Origin: Anastrepha obliqua
Taxonomy: Eukaryota; Arthropoda; Insecta; Diptera; Tephritidae
Length of the DNA: 64,000 nt
Direction: 5' to 3'
Assembly: GCF_027943255.1 (NCBI RefSeq)
Contig: NC_072897.1
Span: 63,822,406-63,886,405, forward strand
The position numbers and the translations under genes are program-made. This document shows positions 33,440 through 45,215 of this stretch, in pieces. The notes below the pieces were generated by a model. That model was not told the DNA's origin, ran no database searches, and worked only from the letters and a program-made list of their open reading frames with translations. Numbering within the stretch: position 1 is the first letter of the stretch; every line of letters begins with the position of its first letter.

Positions 33440-33790
33440 TCTTGGTTCCAGAGAAAGCACGTAGAAGTAGACTACTACTTCCGCCAAATCCTAAGTGGGA
33501 ATGGCTGCTTTAAAGCGTACCTTCACCACTTTGGGCACGAAGAAGTGAGCAGTGCACATCAGCAGTTAAGGAGGACGCAGAACATGTGCTTATCACGTGT
33601 CCGCTTCAGAAGAGTAAGGGCTAAACTGGAACACAGCCTTGGCAGCAGCATCACGCCCGAGAATTTAGTGTCACTGATGTTGAAGAGCAAGGACAAATGG
33701 AGCAATGTTTAACACATAGCTGCCGAAATAATGCAGCATCTTCGATATAGCGAGCAGGAAGGCAGATGCGCAAACGCCAAATAAGAGAGA
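33440..33790 (+). pseudogene. R1-clade LINE ORF2, C-terminal end
   Basis: Reads VDYYFRQILSGNGCFKAYLH, HFGHEEVSSAHQ and, after a shift, RAKLEHSLGSSITPENLVSL and MLKSKDKWSNV. This is the zinc-knuckle-flanking carboxy end of R1-type ORF2; the knuckle cysteines are partly lost. The same protein end, better preserved upstream, occurs at 62535-64000 on the other strand. Confidence 0.7.
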
Positions 33791-34950
33791 GAGCAAAGTA
33801 TTGGGACCTCGACAGGCACCATCTCATTATTCTCTCCATCGTGCACTCAACAAACCTATTCTTATGCTCTTGAAATCAGTCGTTGTTTTGACCATAGATA
33901 ATAAGATGCGACACTCTTTCACTTTGAGTGAGAGCGCACCCATGACCTCGTTTCAAAACTTGGCAGCATTCATACATTATGGGATGATGAACAGCAGATA
34001 GGCGATATGGCGGGCTGCCAGAAAAAACGCGCCGAAAATAACTGACGCGATTGAAATATTTATAATTATTTGTCTTAAAATTAATTCAATTGAAAAGTAA
34101 TAATTCATATTCAAGTGAGCTTCTAAAATTTTCCAAAGCCTCTTATATCCTTTGTGACTTTTAATTTTAATTAGTCTTGTGTACATATGCATATGAATAT
34201 GTTTTACTGTCTGCTGATTTATGTCTGTAAATTTGTAAATACGTAAATATATAATGGTTGAAAAGCGTAGGTAAGAAAAATGAATTTGAGTTTAAGATAT
34301 TTTAGAAAGATTAAAGGTTATCTGCTTTGACTTATTCTGTTCGTTGTTTCAACATTTCTTTGTTACCCACTTTTTGTGTTATATTTATTTATTTTTATGT
34401 TTTATGTATTATGTTATAATTTATGTTTTTTGTGTAATTATATTACTTTTGTATTTCAATTTTAAATAACTTCAGCGATCAATGGTCAAAACATTATCTA
34501 TGGTTTTGAAGCCACCGAACATAAGCAGCAGCAACGCTACCAATTTTCTTAAGGGGGGAGCCTGCTTTACAGGCTTAAGCTACAGTAGACATACTTGGAC
34601 ATATGAATAAAATGATTGACAAAAAATTATGGTTCCAAATTCGTTTGGTAATATGCAGTGCCTTTTGTCTGATTTTGAAATCCAAGTAGAAATTCTCATT
34701 TTATAATGGAAGCTGTTACCGATTATAATTAACGATTCAACATTAAAATTGTTTTTGCATTCATTATTTTATTGAAAAGAAAACTGTATTCAACTGCTAA
34801 TGTTCTTAACTTGAACTTTTCTTTACTCTAAAAATGTTTTTCGTTATATTTCTACCAAAAAATACAACCGTGCCTAAAATATAAAAGCCTTTGATTTGAG
34901 CGAAGCGTGCTTTTAAACTCCAGTTGCCTACGGGAATTCAGACGCGTAGG
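33791..34950. other. Unannotated AT-rich gap
   Basis: No gene recognised. The words TTTTGACCATAGATAAT (33893) and, inverted, ATTATCTATGGTTTTG (34492) suggest an old repeat pair about 600 bp apart, too weak to name. Confidence 0.3.
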
Positions 34951-34959
34951 AGGCACGAA

Positions 34960-35611
34960 AAGATATAAAAACCCTCATTATATGCACCTTAGTTTCTTTA
35001 ACTACATGGTAGGCCATATAGCGTTTACTTTTTGGACCACCTACTTTTTGAGAATGGTAACACAAATGACATGTCGAATGTGTTCATAATTTACTTAAAG
35101 GTTTGACATTTACGAAATGGGACGCTATACGCTTGAACAAAATTGGGAAATATCTTCGTCTTCTTTTCTGATTTTTACATCGGTGGCTGCGTCAATAAGC
35201 AAAATTGTCGGATTTGGGGCTCAGAAAATCCACACGTTACTGTAGAGAAGCAAATGCATTCACAACGAGTCACTGTTTGGTGCGGTTTTTGGTCTGGCGG
35301 CATTATCGGGCCATTTTTTTCGAAAATGAGCGAGGAGCCGCGGTTTCAGTAAATGGCGAGCATTACCGTGACATGCTCAATGAGTTGTTTCCAAAAATTG
35401 AAGAGGATGACATGGACGACATTTGATTTCAACAGGATGGTGCAACTTGGCACACTGTCAATGTTGCACTCGAACTTTTGGCTACCGATTTTGAAAACCG
35501 AATAATCAGACGAAGTTCCGATATCAATTCGCCGCGTCGGAGCTGTGATTTAAGCCCGTTGGGCTATTTTTTGTGGGGAGCCGTTAAGGACAAATGCTAT
35601 GCGAACGATTT
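34960..35611 (+). pseudogene. Rosa-like DD41D transposon remnant, cut by an RTE fragment
   Basis: The start MGRYTLEQNWEI (ATG 35117) is joined by deletion to the catalytic half: CVNKQNCRIWGSENPHVTVE, VWCGFWSGGIIGPFF, a frameshift near 35330, then FQQDGATWHTVN (about 35430-35465). The end is SPRRSCDLSPLGYFLWGAV. The second Asp is intact (FQQD), but the last one reads Gly (SPLG). Similarity stops at about 35611, where minus-strand RTE sequence begins. The sequence at about 35020-35050 may be the TIR region. Confidence 0.75.
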
Positions 35612-36530
35612 GGTTTCGCGTTTTCCGATCAGGAGGCAGCCACGTTGCTTTGTGTATTTTCTTATGCTGGAATCTGGTGCTGCAGACTACCATGTTGCGA
35701 GCCCCGCCGAAGTCGATCAGCCTCTGTCCGTTAGCAGGTGTTTCGTTGTTCAGGCTGAATTTTCCGACTGTGGGACCAACAATTCGCTCTTTGCACACCC
35801 TGGCGTTGAAGTCGCCAAGCACGATTTTTAAGTCGTGGCGGGGGAGCGCTCATAGGAACGCTCAAAGCGCTCGTAGGAGGAATATTTGGTTGTATCGTCC
35901 TTCTCTTCCGTCGGGGCGTGGGCGCAACTTAGCGACATGTTAAAGAAAACGGGCTGTGAAGTGGATTATTGAGAGACGCTCGTCCACCGGAGTGAACGAC
36001 AGTACTTGGCGACGAAGTCTCTCGTCCACAACAAATCCGACACCAAACTTGCGCTCCTTTACATGGCAGCTGTAGTAGACGTCGCAAGGTCCTATGTTTT
36101 TCTTGCCTTGCCCCGTCCATCGCATTCCTTGAATGGCAGTGATGTCAGCCTTTATACCCACGAGGACATCAACCAGCCGGGCAGAGGTACCTTCCCCATT
36201 AAGGGACCGGACATTCCAGGTGCATGCCCTCAAATCGTATTCCTTATTTCGTTTGCAGGGGTCGTCATCAGTAAAGGTAGTTCTCATCCGAGGCCTTGTA
36301 ATTCTTTTCATTGGGGGGATTCTTAACTGGCGGATCCCAAACCCAGCGCATAACCAACTATCCTGGAGTGCTTCGCCGTCTCCCGTTAGCTCATATGCAG
36401 AAGAATCGTCCTGGCCACTCCCAAGTGAATGGCGATCAGTAACTTTCCCCACTTGCGTGGACTTCTACACATGGAACCATCGTCCCTCCCAAATCGGATT
36501 AATAACATTTATTCTGCTTATAATGGTTTT
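35612..36530 (-). pseudogene. RTE LINE, 5' part with endonuclease
   Basis: Minus strand reads YDLRACTWNVRSLNGEG (about 36190-36240), DITAIQGMRWTGQGKKNIGP, CDVYYSCHVKERKFGVGFVV and ERLSIIHF. After a frameshift come MLGDFNARVCKE (about 35787-35822), NGQRLIDFGGARNMVVCSTR and TWLPPDRKTRNQI (about 35610-35650). These are the APE-type endonuclease motifs of RTE elements. It ends inside the endonuclease, so the 3' part including RT is missing. It carries the half that the RTE copies at 1605 and 61590 lack. Confidence 0.8.
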
Positions 36531-36559
36531 TAATTCCAATTAGCGGAGGCTAAAGAAAA

Positions 36560-37110
36560 TAGATTCTGTGAATCGATGTTTATTTTCTTAAAAGTTTTCA
36601 ATAGTTTGTTAACAGTTTTAGTCACCTCATTTATTCTTTTCTGTTGTAGAATATATTGAAATTTGTTGTTCGTGAGATTCTATTGGGGTCTCAGTTTTGG
36701 TCTTAATCTCTTGGAAGTCATCGAAGTCTGGCGTTCCAGCAATGTATTTTAATGAAGTCCCCAACACGTTAATACGACGAGCTTGCCGGTGATGCAGCTT
36801 AACCGCGTCGATTAGTTGGGTTATCGGTTCCGCGTCATTTTGTAAGAGTGGTTTTATATGTGTTTGTGGAAATTGGACAGTATTTTAGATTGCTTTTGTG
36901 AATTTTTTTACCGTTAATTAAAACGGTCATTCCTAAGTCCCCCCACTGTTTTTACTGTGAGCTTTGTGAGTTTGTTACCTATTCGTCTGTTGTTTTTTTA
37001 TAAAAACTTTTTCGCCTGGTTGAAAAATGTTGGTCGTTCTATTTTAGTTGTGCTGATTTAGCTCAGAATTTTGTGTTGTGCTTGATAACGCCTAGGTATT
37101 CTGGTGAGCT
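36560..37110 (-). pseudogene. Errantivirus-like remnant: integrase end and start of env
   Basis: The minus strand carries, in decayed form, the basic carboxy-terminal tail of a gypsy-type integrase (about 36900-37060). Overlapping it is an N-terminal Env-like segment with HHRQARRIN and AGTPDFDDF (about 36690-36800). Stops and frameshifts are present and there are no LTRs nearby. It is an old fragment of an endogenous insect retrovirus, distinct from the copy at 43561-52967. Confidence 0.55.
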
Positions 37111-37572
37111 AGAGTAAATAACAGAGAACGTTTATGTATAGTGAAGTCTTAATGACAGGAACGTATGGAATCCAAAATTATATATGTACATATATGAGCC
37201 CTTGATTTTGAAAGTAGTATATGTCAAAAATTTTAAAAATCTAGTTTATCAGCTATTTCATATCAAATCCTAATAAAATAACATAATCTGAAGAGACGAG
37301 CAGTATACCATGAAAATTAACTCGATAAAATGTGTTTATTTTTTGGTTAGTATACATAACACGGGTACTGCTTCTTTTGATAGTGGTATACGTCAGTCTG
37401 TTCACAAAGTTTGGCAAAATAATTGGTAATTTTGTCATGTCTTCAGATAACGGTTCAGGTATGATCAACTAATTCTTTGAATGTACAAACATACTATTTA
37501 TAGTTAATTGTAAACATTATACGGCGAAGAAGTATAAGTAATGCTCGCAAGAAATTCAAACGAATAAGACTA
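37111..37572. other. Unannotated gap
   Basis: AT-rich; no coding region or repeat I can support. Confidence 0.35.
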
Positions 37573-38055
37573 ATGTCGTCTCCAGATGAATCAGTTCATA
37601 CTTTAAAAGTTAATTCGGAACCCTTACAAATGGAAGAAAGCAACATGAAATCAAGAAAGAGGATACGAAATCAACATAATTATGCACAAAATATAAGAAA
37701 AATGAAGAGAAATAGTGAAGGGGAATACGAAACAAAAGAGTCTAAGCATGAGAGTGGTAAACTTTTCGAAAATAAAGATTGCCTTTGTTCCAAAAAATGT
37801 ATAAATGGAATCGGATATGAAGGTAGGAGAGCTAATTTTGATTCTTTTTGCAAATTAGCAAGTTTCGACAGAAGGACCTTGAATATACGAAAATATTGAT
37901 TTGCTTCCATTATACACAACCATTAGAACAATAACAGAAGAAAAACGTAAAGATATAATGGATTTACTACCCTATATCCCAAAAATTTTTCACAAACACT
38001 TTATTTCCCAAAATACTAATAAACAAGTTTCTTATTTAGTTTCAACGAAATAAGT
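37573..38055 (+). CDS. Hypothetical protein, possible transposon-associated fragment
   Basis: The ATG at 37573 opens 108 codons. The N-terminus is acidic to neutral, followed by a basic stretch (MKSRKRIRNQHNYAQNIRKM) and a CLCSKKCINGI motif, a possible half zinc site. A second, shifted frame continues with IDLLPLYTTIRTITEEKRKD to about 38055. I have seen the pattern of basic block, paired cysteines, then a helical region in unnamed repeated insect genes, but I cannot give it a function. It may be the first exons of a host or transposon gene; no downstream partner is recognisable. Confidence 0.35.
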
Positions 38056-38823
38056 TTGAATAAAATGTTAATTACTTATAAAAAGATTTTCTTGATGGTA
38101 TAAGTCATTTATAAATTAATTATGAAAGTGGTATTAGTAATTTCAACGTTTCAAAACCACATTCCCTTTAAAAAATGGTTATAAATTTCTTTATCATAAA
38201 TATGACTTACACCACTTTCCAAATCAAGGGCTAATATTATGTCTGCCTAAGGTGCTCTGTAAAACTTTGTTGAATTCCCTTCAACCAAATCAAAATCCTT
38301 TACAGATATACGCTGCATTACCAAGGACACAAGAAAATGGCATATGCCAATACAAATATGTGAATGTTTAAACACATGTATATATGCGGCTGTGTGCACT
38401 TGCCACATCGAAAATATTACGCATTGTGTTAAAAATTATGAATTATAAAGCGTCAACAAAATGGTTTCTTAATTTACAGCTTTTAAGGTCTTTAAACAAC
38501 TTCTTAGGTCTTAACTATGAATTAGTACATTATTATACGATATGTGAGTTTTAATGTTCAAGAGGAAAAATATGTAATAAACTTTAGATTTCTATACAAA
38601 TGCATATTGATTGAAAAAAATCGGTTCAATAATTTGCGGCTATGGTCGCTGTTGTTATGAACAACACTGCACAGCTCACAGAAGCTTCAATATTCAATAT
38701 ATTTAGCACTTTGGGCTTCATCCGAAGACTGAATGTATGTACAGTAACCTTAAAATAAGCCGCAATCTGATTTCAGAGTAAATTCCTAACTTTGCAGATA
38801 CTCGTATATGCATATATATAAAA
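38056..38823. other. AT-rich gap before the Helitron 3' end
   Basis: No gene. A loose inverted repeat involving ATAAGTCAT/ATGACTTA words occurs at about 38095-38215. It ends in an AT-rich run at 38805-38823, the kind of A/T target Helitrons use. Confidence 0.35.
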
Positions 38824-38916
38824 CAAGCTGACCCAGCGAACGTTGTTCCGCCCTAGACGCAATAAAAAAACAGATTTTTGATTTTATTGAGTTAATTTTT
38901 TTATTAATCAAGTATT

Positions 38917-40316
38917 TCAATGAAGCTTTAATAGATTGCACTTTTCAGTTAAGCACCTTGTGATACACGACATTTTTTGTTTTATTATATTATCAGGTGC
39001 AAGAACAAACAACGCAGATGGTTTTTCGACCCGTGAACATGCCACATATAATTGACCATGTGAGAAACATTGATTTTCTAGATTCAGACCACAAACTTTC
39101 AAGGATCGGCCTTGTGATTGTTAATGGTCATGGCGAATGCAAAACGGATCGGAAATTGAAGTCTTTTAAACTCAAACGGAAGATCGGTTGGGATCATCGG
39201 GATCCTCGGAATGAGAACTTCTTCACCTTCGAATTTTCCTTTGAGTAGTCGCGTAAATCACATTGTTCATCAATTTATTTACCACCAAACGCGTACCGTT
39301 GCAAAGTTTTGGTGGGCTTATGATTCGAAGCATTGGATAGTTGGTGGCTTCATCTTCATTTGTTACACAGTCAATGAATTTAAATGAATGCATTGTTCCA
39401 ATGATATCATTTTGAATTATGTAGTAGTATCATCAGTCTTAGCCGCTAAATTTGCTCGCTCACTCAACCATTCATTATTTTTGTACTTATTAATGATGTT
39501 TGGGAATACTTTATTGATAAGTTCGTCTTTCGATGAGACAAAGTTACAGAAATTCGGAGTAAGTGAAATCAATCCGCTCGATTCGTCGGCAGGTACTCGA
39601 CCATTACCGATAGTCAGTAATTGCTCAGAGAAATCTTAAGCAGATGTATCATTAAGTAATGCAACTCTCATGTTTGTTGTCAGCTGAAGTTTCCTCACAT
39701 AGTGCCATAGATTCGATGATTTGAGGCAAGCGTTTATTTCGTCAGCTGCCGTTGATCTTGGAATTACTGGCAGTGTTTGGCGGAAGTCGCCAGACAGTAA
39801 AATCATTGCGCCCCCAAAACATCTTGAGTCATGGCGTATATCTTTCAATGTTCGGTTAAGTGTTTCTAATGCACGTTTATGCGCCATTGTGCACCCGTCC
39901 CAGATGATGATTTTCGATGCTGAGTTTTTTGAAATCTTACATGTTGGTTCTTCAATATTTTGAAGATTTAACGCCAATTTCAATGCTGAATGAGCCGTAC
40001 GGCATCCTTCTAACAATGTGGCTGCTATTCCAGAAGAAGCAACTGCAAGCGCAATGTTGGATCTCGCACGAACAGTGGCTAAAATTACTGACATGAGGAA
40101 TGTCTTACCAGTTCCACCAGGGGCATCAAGAAAATATAAACCACCATTTCCATTCTCAATTGCCTTCATTAAGGTATCATAAACTTCTTTTTGTTGGCGA
40201 TTCAACAGTGGTACACTCGTTTGAACTACTAAATCTAATTCCTGTTGATCATATTCACGTTCCCGTTCCAACTCTCGATTAAATGCGTCATTCATTTCAC
40301 GATTTGACGCTGGCAT
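38917..40316 (-). pseudogene. Helitron PIF1-like helicase domain
   Basis: Minus strand: LLNRQQKEVYDTLMKAIENG, the Walker A motif APGGTGKTF (about 40108-40135), ALAVASSGIAATLLEG, then IIIWDGCTMAHKRALETLNR (Walker B region, about 39860-39920). LLSGDFRQTLPVIPRS (about 39760-39810) follows. After frameshifts and a gap come CNGTRLVVNKL (about 39255-39300) and the terminal FSHGQLYVACSRV (about 39025-39065). This SF1 helicase unwinds DNA for rolling-circle transfer. Two or more frameshifts and a decayed stretch at 39100-39630 make it non-functional. Confidence 0.85.
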
Positions 40317-40404
40317 TCCTAACCTGACGAATAAACTACCGCACCTAAGTTAACACATGTCTTCAATCAAGAGTAAAGCCCGATTATGTATCTCCTCATT
40401 CATC

Positions 40405-42600
40405 TCAAGATCCCGATTTCTGGAACTGACACGAATTTGATGTAAAATATCTTCTGACATAGGTATTATCCTTGTATTTATGCCATAGGTTAGATGTGTT
40501 CAATGGAAAGCATATCGAAATGATGATAGCAAATAATGTGCGTATCTGATTTGGAGATGCAGAGATAATGGCTTCAACGATTGCCGTATCCCAATGGGTA
40601 TCGTTTCCTAGTAAATTGAGTTCTTCACATGCAGCACGATATGTTGGGAATATTGTACCATTAACAGTCCGTAGTGACTCAAATGACGTTGGCCCACGCA
40701 CTTTTACCAGCAAAAACCGAAAATAGAAGGATTCATCATTCTTTGTATGAACTGTATACATACGACCAAGAGCATCAGTAGAACCAGGGACCGTATCACC
40801 TCGCTTCCGTCGTTGAAAATTCTTCGATGAAGCATTCCAAGTGTAATAAAGTGACATCTCCGAGTAAAGCAAAGCTCGTGCAAACTGATCAATTTGGCAG
40901 ATCGCAAAGAAACTGGTCAGTGTTGTCGCTGGAGGTGTTTCAGCACATTGAACAACATTCGAAGCCGTGAAATATACTCGTTTACCATTCTCCAGATGAA
41001 CCGCCAAATGCACAACAGTAGGATGACGTTAGTAAATAGGGAATGCGAATATACGCCAAATCGTTCCATTGCAGTTCACATAACGACCAACTTGATAGCG
41101 CGCAATTTCATCGTTGGCTTTGGAGGATTGGATGGCATCCAAGGTTATTGGGGATTGATGGCGCCACACGGTCCATGAATCATATTTGTAATAACAACAT
41201 CATGTAGGTCTGGATCGGCTTCGTGATGGGGAATCTCGGCACATATGATATCATATATTTGGCCTATTTGAATTCTTTCCACTAACCAAATAAGAATGTG
41301 TGCGTGCGGCAGGCCTCGTTTTTGCCATTCGATTGAATACATCCAGCATCGAGTATCTCCAAACACGCGTCGTTTAACAATGTAGTTCATCAGGGACCGC
41401 ATTTTTTGTCTGAATACACAAGCTGTGATGTTGTCCGGGAAGATCTGACGAACATACCATATGTCATTGCATCTTGCGCATATTCATGCATATGACGTGG
41501 ACTACCTGTGTACGTCGCCGGCAGAATAGTTAATCGACCAATATTATAAATATACATACTCCTCAGAACGCAGTTTGGCTTGGTTCAACCTAATCAAAGT
41601 TAAACGCTCCGTTTCTATTTTGACGTACATGTCGACGCAATACTTCTGAAACAATCGATGAAACCGATTGTCAGCATTTGGACGAATCATCAAACGATAT
41701 GCGTAATAATTCATCGAGCTAACTTTCTTTGTAGTTTCTTCACCTGAAATTAAAACATTATATTTAGCATTTTGTACCTATGTAAATTTTTAGCATAATT
41801 ATTAAGGGGTGAACATAAATGATTTTAAATCGGTTGCCAGTCATTTGTTCAATTTTATCTATACAAACATCCCCTTATCTTTTCCTGGTAATAAGCAGTG
41901 TAATTGGTATTTTATTGTAAACCAAAACCAAAGAATGTAAAATGTATGTCAAGTTGAACTATGATATTGCTACTCACCATTCAATGCATTTATCATATTG
42001 ATATTAAAATAATATCCATCTTCTCCTTGCCAAAACATCAACGGGTACTGCAACGTGTCATAGGAACGATGTGTTTCAGATATTTGTTGAAGTTATCCAG
42101 TATCACGACGAGTAAGCACGATATCGCATTTTTCCAAGTTTTCGCCAACAATCAGGATGGCAACTTCATCAATTGTTGGAGCGTTAAATGTGCGTTCGTG
42201 TGTTCCAGATGGCCGTTTATCTACTCTGATCACGACTTTGTAGTCATCATTTGACATGCGTTCCAAAGCACTCTTGAACAGCCTGACCAGCGCATGATGT
42301 TCATGAAGTAGTTGCTGCAGATCTTTAAGAATTGCTCTTTTCATAGCTGGATTGAACCCTTGACGTCGATCAAGTTGTTCTTCCATGTTGCCTATGAAGT
42401 ATATATTTGTAAAAATTCGATGGTGAATCTGTCCTTGTATCTATAAAAAGCAAAGCCAGTATTTTTTATTTAAAAACACTTTTTTTTCAATCAGCAAACA
42501 TAATACGTATGAATAATTATAGTAAGTTCAAAAACAAATCAATAAATACCTTGAATGTCGGATTAAATCCCCGTTCTTCGATAATGTCTGCCCCAAATGA
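40405..42600 (-). pseudogene. Helitron HUH Rep (replication initiator) region, with apparent introns
   Basis: Contains NAPTIDEVAILIVGENLEKC (about 42130-42185), then YYAYRLMIR (about 41695-41730) and YSIEWQKRGLPHAHILIW (about 41290-41340). The last holds the HUH metal-binding histidines as HAHIL. IHGPCGAINPQ (about 41145-41175) and further Rep-helicase linker (40405-41013) follow. The stretch 41744-41977 has GTGAGT at its 5' side and TTTCAG at its 3' side, and removing it joins ALNG to EETTKKV in frame. A second possible intron covers about 42404-42552. Stops, such as in the region upstream of 41403, indicate decay. Confidence 0.75.
41744..41977 (-). other. Predicted intron in the Helitron Rep gene
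   Basis: Donor GTGAGTAG and acceptor TTTAATTTCAG on the minus strand, 234 bp, with several stops inside. Exclusion gives a continuous protein matching the Helitron Rep pattern. Confidence 0.6.
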
Positions 42601-42771
42601 GGTCAACCATTGTATTTTTGAGTGTTTGCAAGAAAATGACGTGATTCTGGTGTTTCGCCACAAAGCAATGAATGCAATGGCTCAGGTGGCGGAGTCAATA
42701 ATGGCAATTTCATTCTTCCACTAAGGCAGCACAATCCGGACGTTTCTCCCGAAACACTTCAATGCGCCACA

Positions 42772-43137
42772 TTACTCGCAAACAACGTTCATTGGCCCAA
42801 TGCCAACGCTAGGATGCAAGCAGTAATCAGTGTTGCAATTATATCGAAACGCTGCTCGATTCAAATCAGCACTTGATAATTTTCTTCTTGTGCGTCGAAA
42901 ATGATCTACTTGTTGATCTCTGTTATTCGCTCGACGATTTCGCATTGCCAACCGAGCCGTTTCACGGGCTGCCTCGCTTTGCTCTTGTGATTGAGAAGCA
43001 CGAAGTCGAGCCATACCAACGCGGCGCTCTTCACGGGCAATTCCTCGTGCTTCTTCAGTCGTTTCATTCGCAATGTTTCGTATCCTTCTTGCATTACGGC
43101 TTTGTCGGAAAAGATTCGATCGTCTTGGTCGTGGCAT
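42772..43137 (-). pseudogene. Helitron N-terminal Arg/Ala-rich region
   Basis: 121 codons beginning MPRPRRSNLFRQSRNARRIR, with repeated helical EEARGIAREERR and ARETARLAMRNRR units. It ends with CNTDYCLHPSVGIGPMNVVC, a typical lead into the Cys-containing region of Helitron proteins. The ATG at 43135-43137 is about 320 bp from the element's 5' end. It probably formed the start of the RepHel protein; downstream continuity is broken. Confidence 0.7.
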
Positions 43138-43560
43138 TGATAATGAAGATTCAAAGAGAATACAAATTACTGTGATTATATATTTCTGACAAAATTTATA
43201 TTATCAAATGTTCTACTTAAGCATAGACAAACTTACATTTAGCTGTCATTTGCGTTTTGTTATTCCATATCAGATGCGTTTTTGTTATACCACTTTTTAT
43301 AGTGACTTCACGGAAACGCGTTTGAATGGGATAAAAAGTATTCTATGTCCGTCTCCTGGTTCTAAGCTACCTCTCCACCAATTTTCACCCAAATCGGTTC
43401 AGCCGTTCTCGAGTTATAAATAGTGTAACTAACATGACTTTCTTTTACATATATAGATCATTGTTTCGAAATTTTCTCCTAGTATCGAAACGCCCGGGGC
43501 AGAACTTTTTTATAAGCTTCTTATTGCTGTTTGTTGCATCTTACTGTACGCTCATACGCG

Positions 43561-43927
43561 AAATATGCCAAAGCGAAAGTCGTGGCTTAAAAAAAAATTA
43601 AGTGGCGTCGAAACGCATCTTTATTGATTTAATGGTATTTTAAAATACAATCTTGATATGCTTACAGCTGGTATTTGTAATATTTTCTGGTTTCTTATTA
43701 TACCTATTGCTAATAGTTGATACACCTACAATACAATATTTGGTGAATCAACGAAATATTGCTTATTCTAAATTTCGTAAATTATTTGCATAAGTGTCGT
43801 TCCACTCATTTCTTTACAAGCTAATTGTGTCGCTTGTGAAATGCGTTAGTGCAATGGCACTTATTTAGTTGGGAATCGGGTTACGATTGTATTTTCTTTT
43901 GGAGTAGAATGGTTGAGTGACGTAATT
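43561..43927 (-). repeat. 3' LTR of the errantivirus
   Basis: About 367 bp, closely similar to 52585-52967. It is preceded on the element strand by a purine tract. It lacks an 18-19-bp stretch (GACCAGTCCACTTCAATT type) found in the 5' LTR. Confidence 0.85.
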
Positions 43928-43940
43928 CCCCCTTCCTTTG
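43928..43940 (-). promoter_or_regulatory. Polypurine tract
   Basis: On the minus strand AAAGGAAGGGGG directly abuts the 3' LTR start. This is where plus-strand DNA synthesis of LTR elements is primed. Confidence 0.75.
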
Positions 43941-43959
43941 ATTGAAAACACTTCTGGGT

Positions 43960-44729
43960 TTTTGCATTTACGTTAAGTTAAATGGCTTTGTGCTTATTTG
44001 TGAAATAAATAAAAATTACAGATAAAGCTAATGTGCTTACTGCGATGAATGAAATTGTTAGCCAAATTATAATTTGATATGACTTTTTGTGGAAGGTTAG
44101 TTCTTCGATTTTTTGAGCGTTTTCAATTTGGTTAATAATTAATTCGTCAAATGTAGGTTCGAGTTGTGTGTTATTTATATTTGATTCAAGATGACGTATT
44201 ACATATTTTTGTATAAATGATTTACTTAATTTTTATAAGTTTCGTTTTTTACATAAAGTTCACAATTATTGAATAAAATAAGTTGAGTTCCTGTGGAATT
44301 TAAAGTTCTTTCGTTACATGTACTTTTTATTTAAATTCCTTTTGAATTTTTTAAAATTATTAAGCCTTTTTCGATTTCCATAATTTCTTCTTTATAATTT
44401 TTGATTTTCTTACAATTTTTCTTTATTACACATGATTTTGAGGCTTTTAGGTTTTTTTTAATTATATAAATTTCTTGAAAAAGTGAATCTTGTTTTATTT
44501 ATTTCCAAAAGATGTTCGCTTTTGAGTTGTAATTCTTCCGAGTTCTTGTTTGCACATGGAGTTATGAATATATGTTTTGCTATAGTTGTATTTGTTGGGA
44601 TTTTTAATGAAAATATAATATTATCTGCGGCGGTTGCTGCTCCTACTTCTATGTTTTCTATTATAGTTTAAATATATCTATGTTGTATGTATTTATTTCC
44701 TCAGGGGTAAGAATGTTGCTGGACATTAA
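43960..44729 (-). pseudogene. Errantivirus env, C-terminal part
   Basis: The minus strand is AT-rich with many stops, but retains a hydrophobic stretch near 43985-44050. It fits the membrane anchor of an Env protein by position, just upstream of the purine tract and 3' LTR. It is separated from the N-terminal part (47341-47879) by piggyBac. Sequence conservation is poor, so this call leans on location. Confidence 0.45.
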
Positions 44730-45215
44730 CTCTTTCGCTACTGCTGGGACACTGATATCTCACAGCATGTTCACTTCACCCTGAAACTTGCAATTTTCAT
44801 AGGAAACTCAACCAAAATGTCCCAATCAGTAGCTGCGAACAATACTTACAATTTACCGTTATCCGCATTCCACACTGTTTCAATCGTGTTTAGTTTTGAT
44901 CAGTTGTTTGTGAGCAGTCGCTAATATTGCATCAAATTTACGCGTAATTTTGGTGAAATAATACGTATTTTTATAAGAAGTGTTGATTTTTGTAAAGAAA
45001 AATATTGCCCTTTTACTGGTAAGTACAAATATATATTTTAATAAGAGTTTTGTGAAAAATATTCAGCGAAAATTAATTTTGGGATGCATGTGTCCCAGCA
45101 GGGCTTTATATAGGGACATAGGTATATGTCCCAGCAGTAAGTTGTACATAATGTATCACACAGCTAATTTTTTTATTTTTGCAACCTCGTAGACAGCAAA
45201 GATGATGATGAATCC

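Larger units (their letters stand above)
38824..43457 (-). mobile_element. Nearly full-length Helitron
   Basis: On the minus strand the 5' end is TCTATATATGTAAAAG (43457 inward) with A just outside. The 3' end is GCTGGGTCAGCTTG (to 38824) with T just outside, as expected for insertion between A and T. A small hairpin precedes the end (GCGGAAC and GTTCGC around 38837-38853). The canonical CTAG terminus reads CTTG. In between lie an N-terminal domain, a HUH Rep and a PIF1-type helicase in the usual order. Length is 4634 bp. There is no TIR or target duplication, as normal for rolling-circle elements. Confidence 0.85.

Noticed and set aside
33893..34506. Inverted pair TTTTGACCATAGATAAT as TIRs of an element
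   Set aside because: The match is short and the interior has no element features; could be chance in AT-rich DNA.
35478..35831. 117-codon plus-strand frame as a fusion protein
   Set aside because: Its first third is transposase and the rest is antisense to the RTE endonuclease; it is a junction accident.
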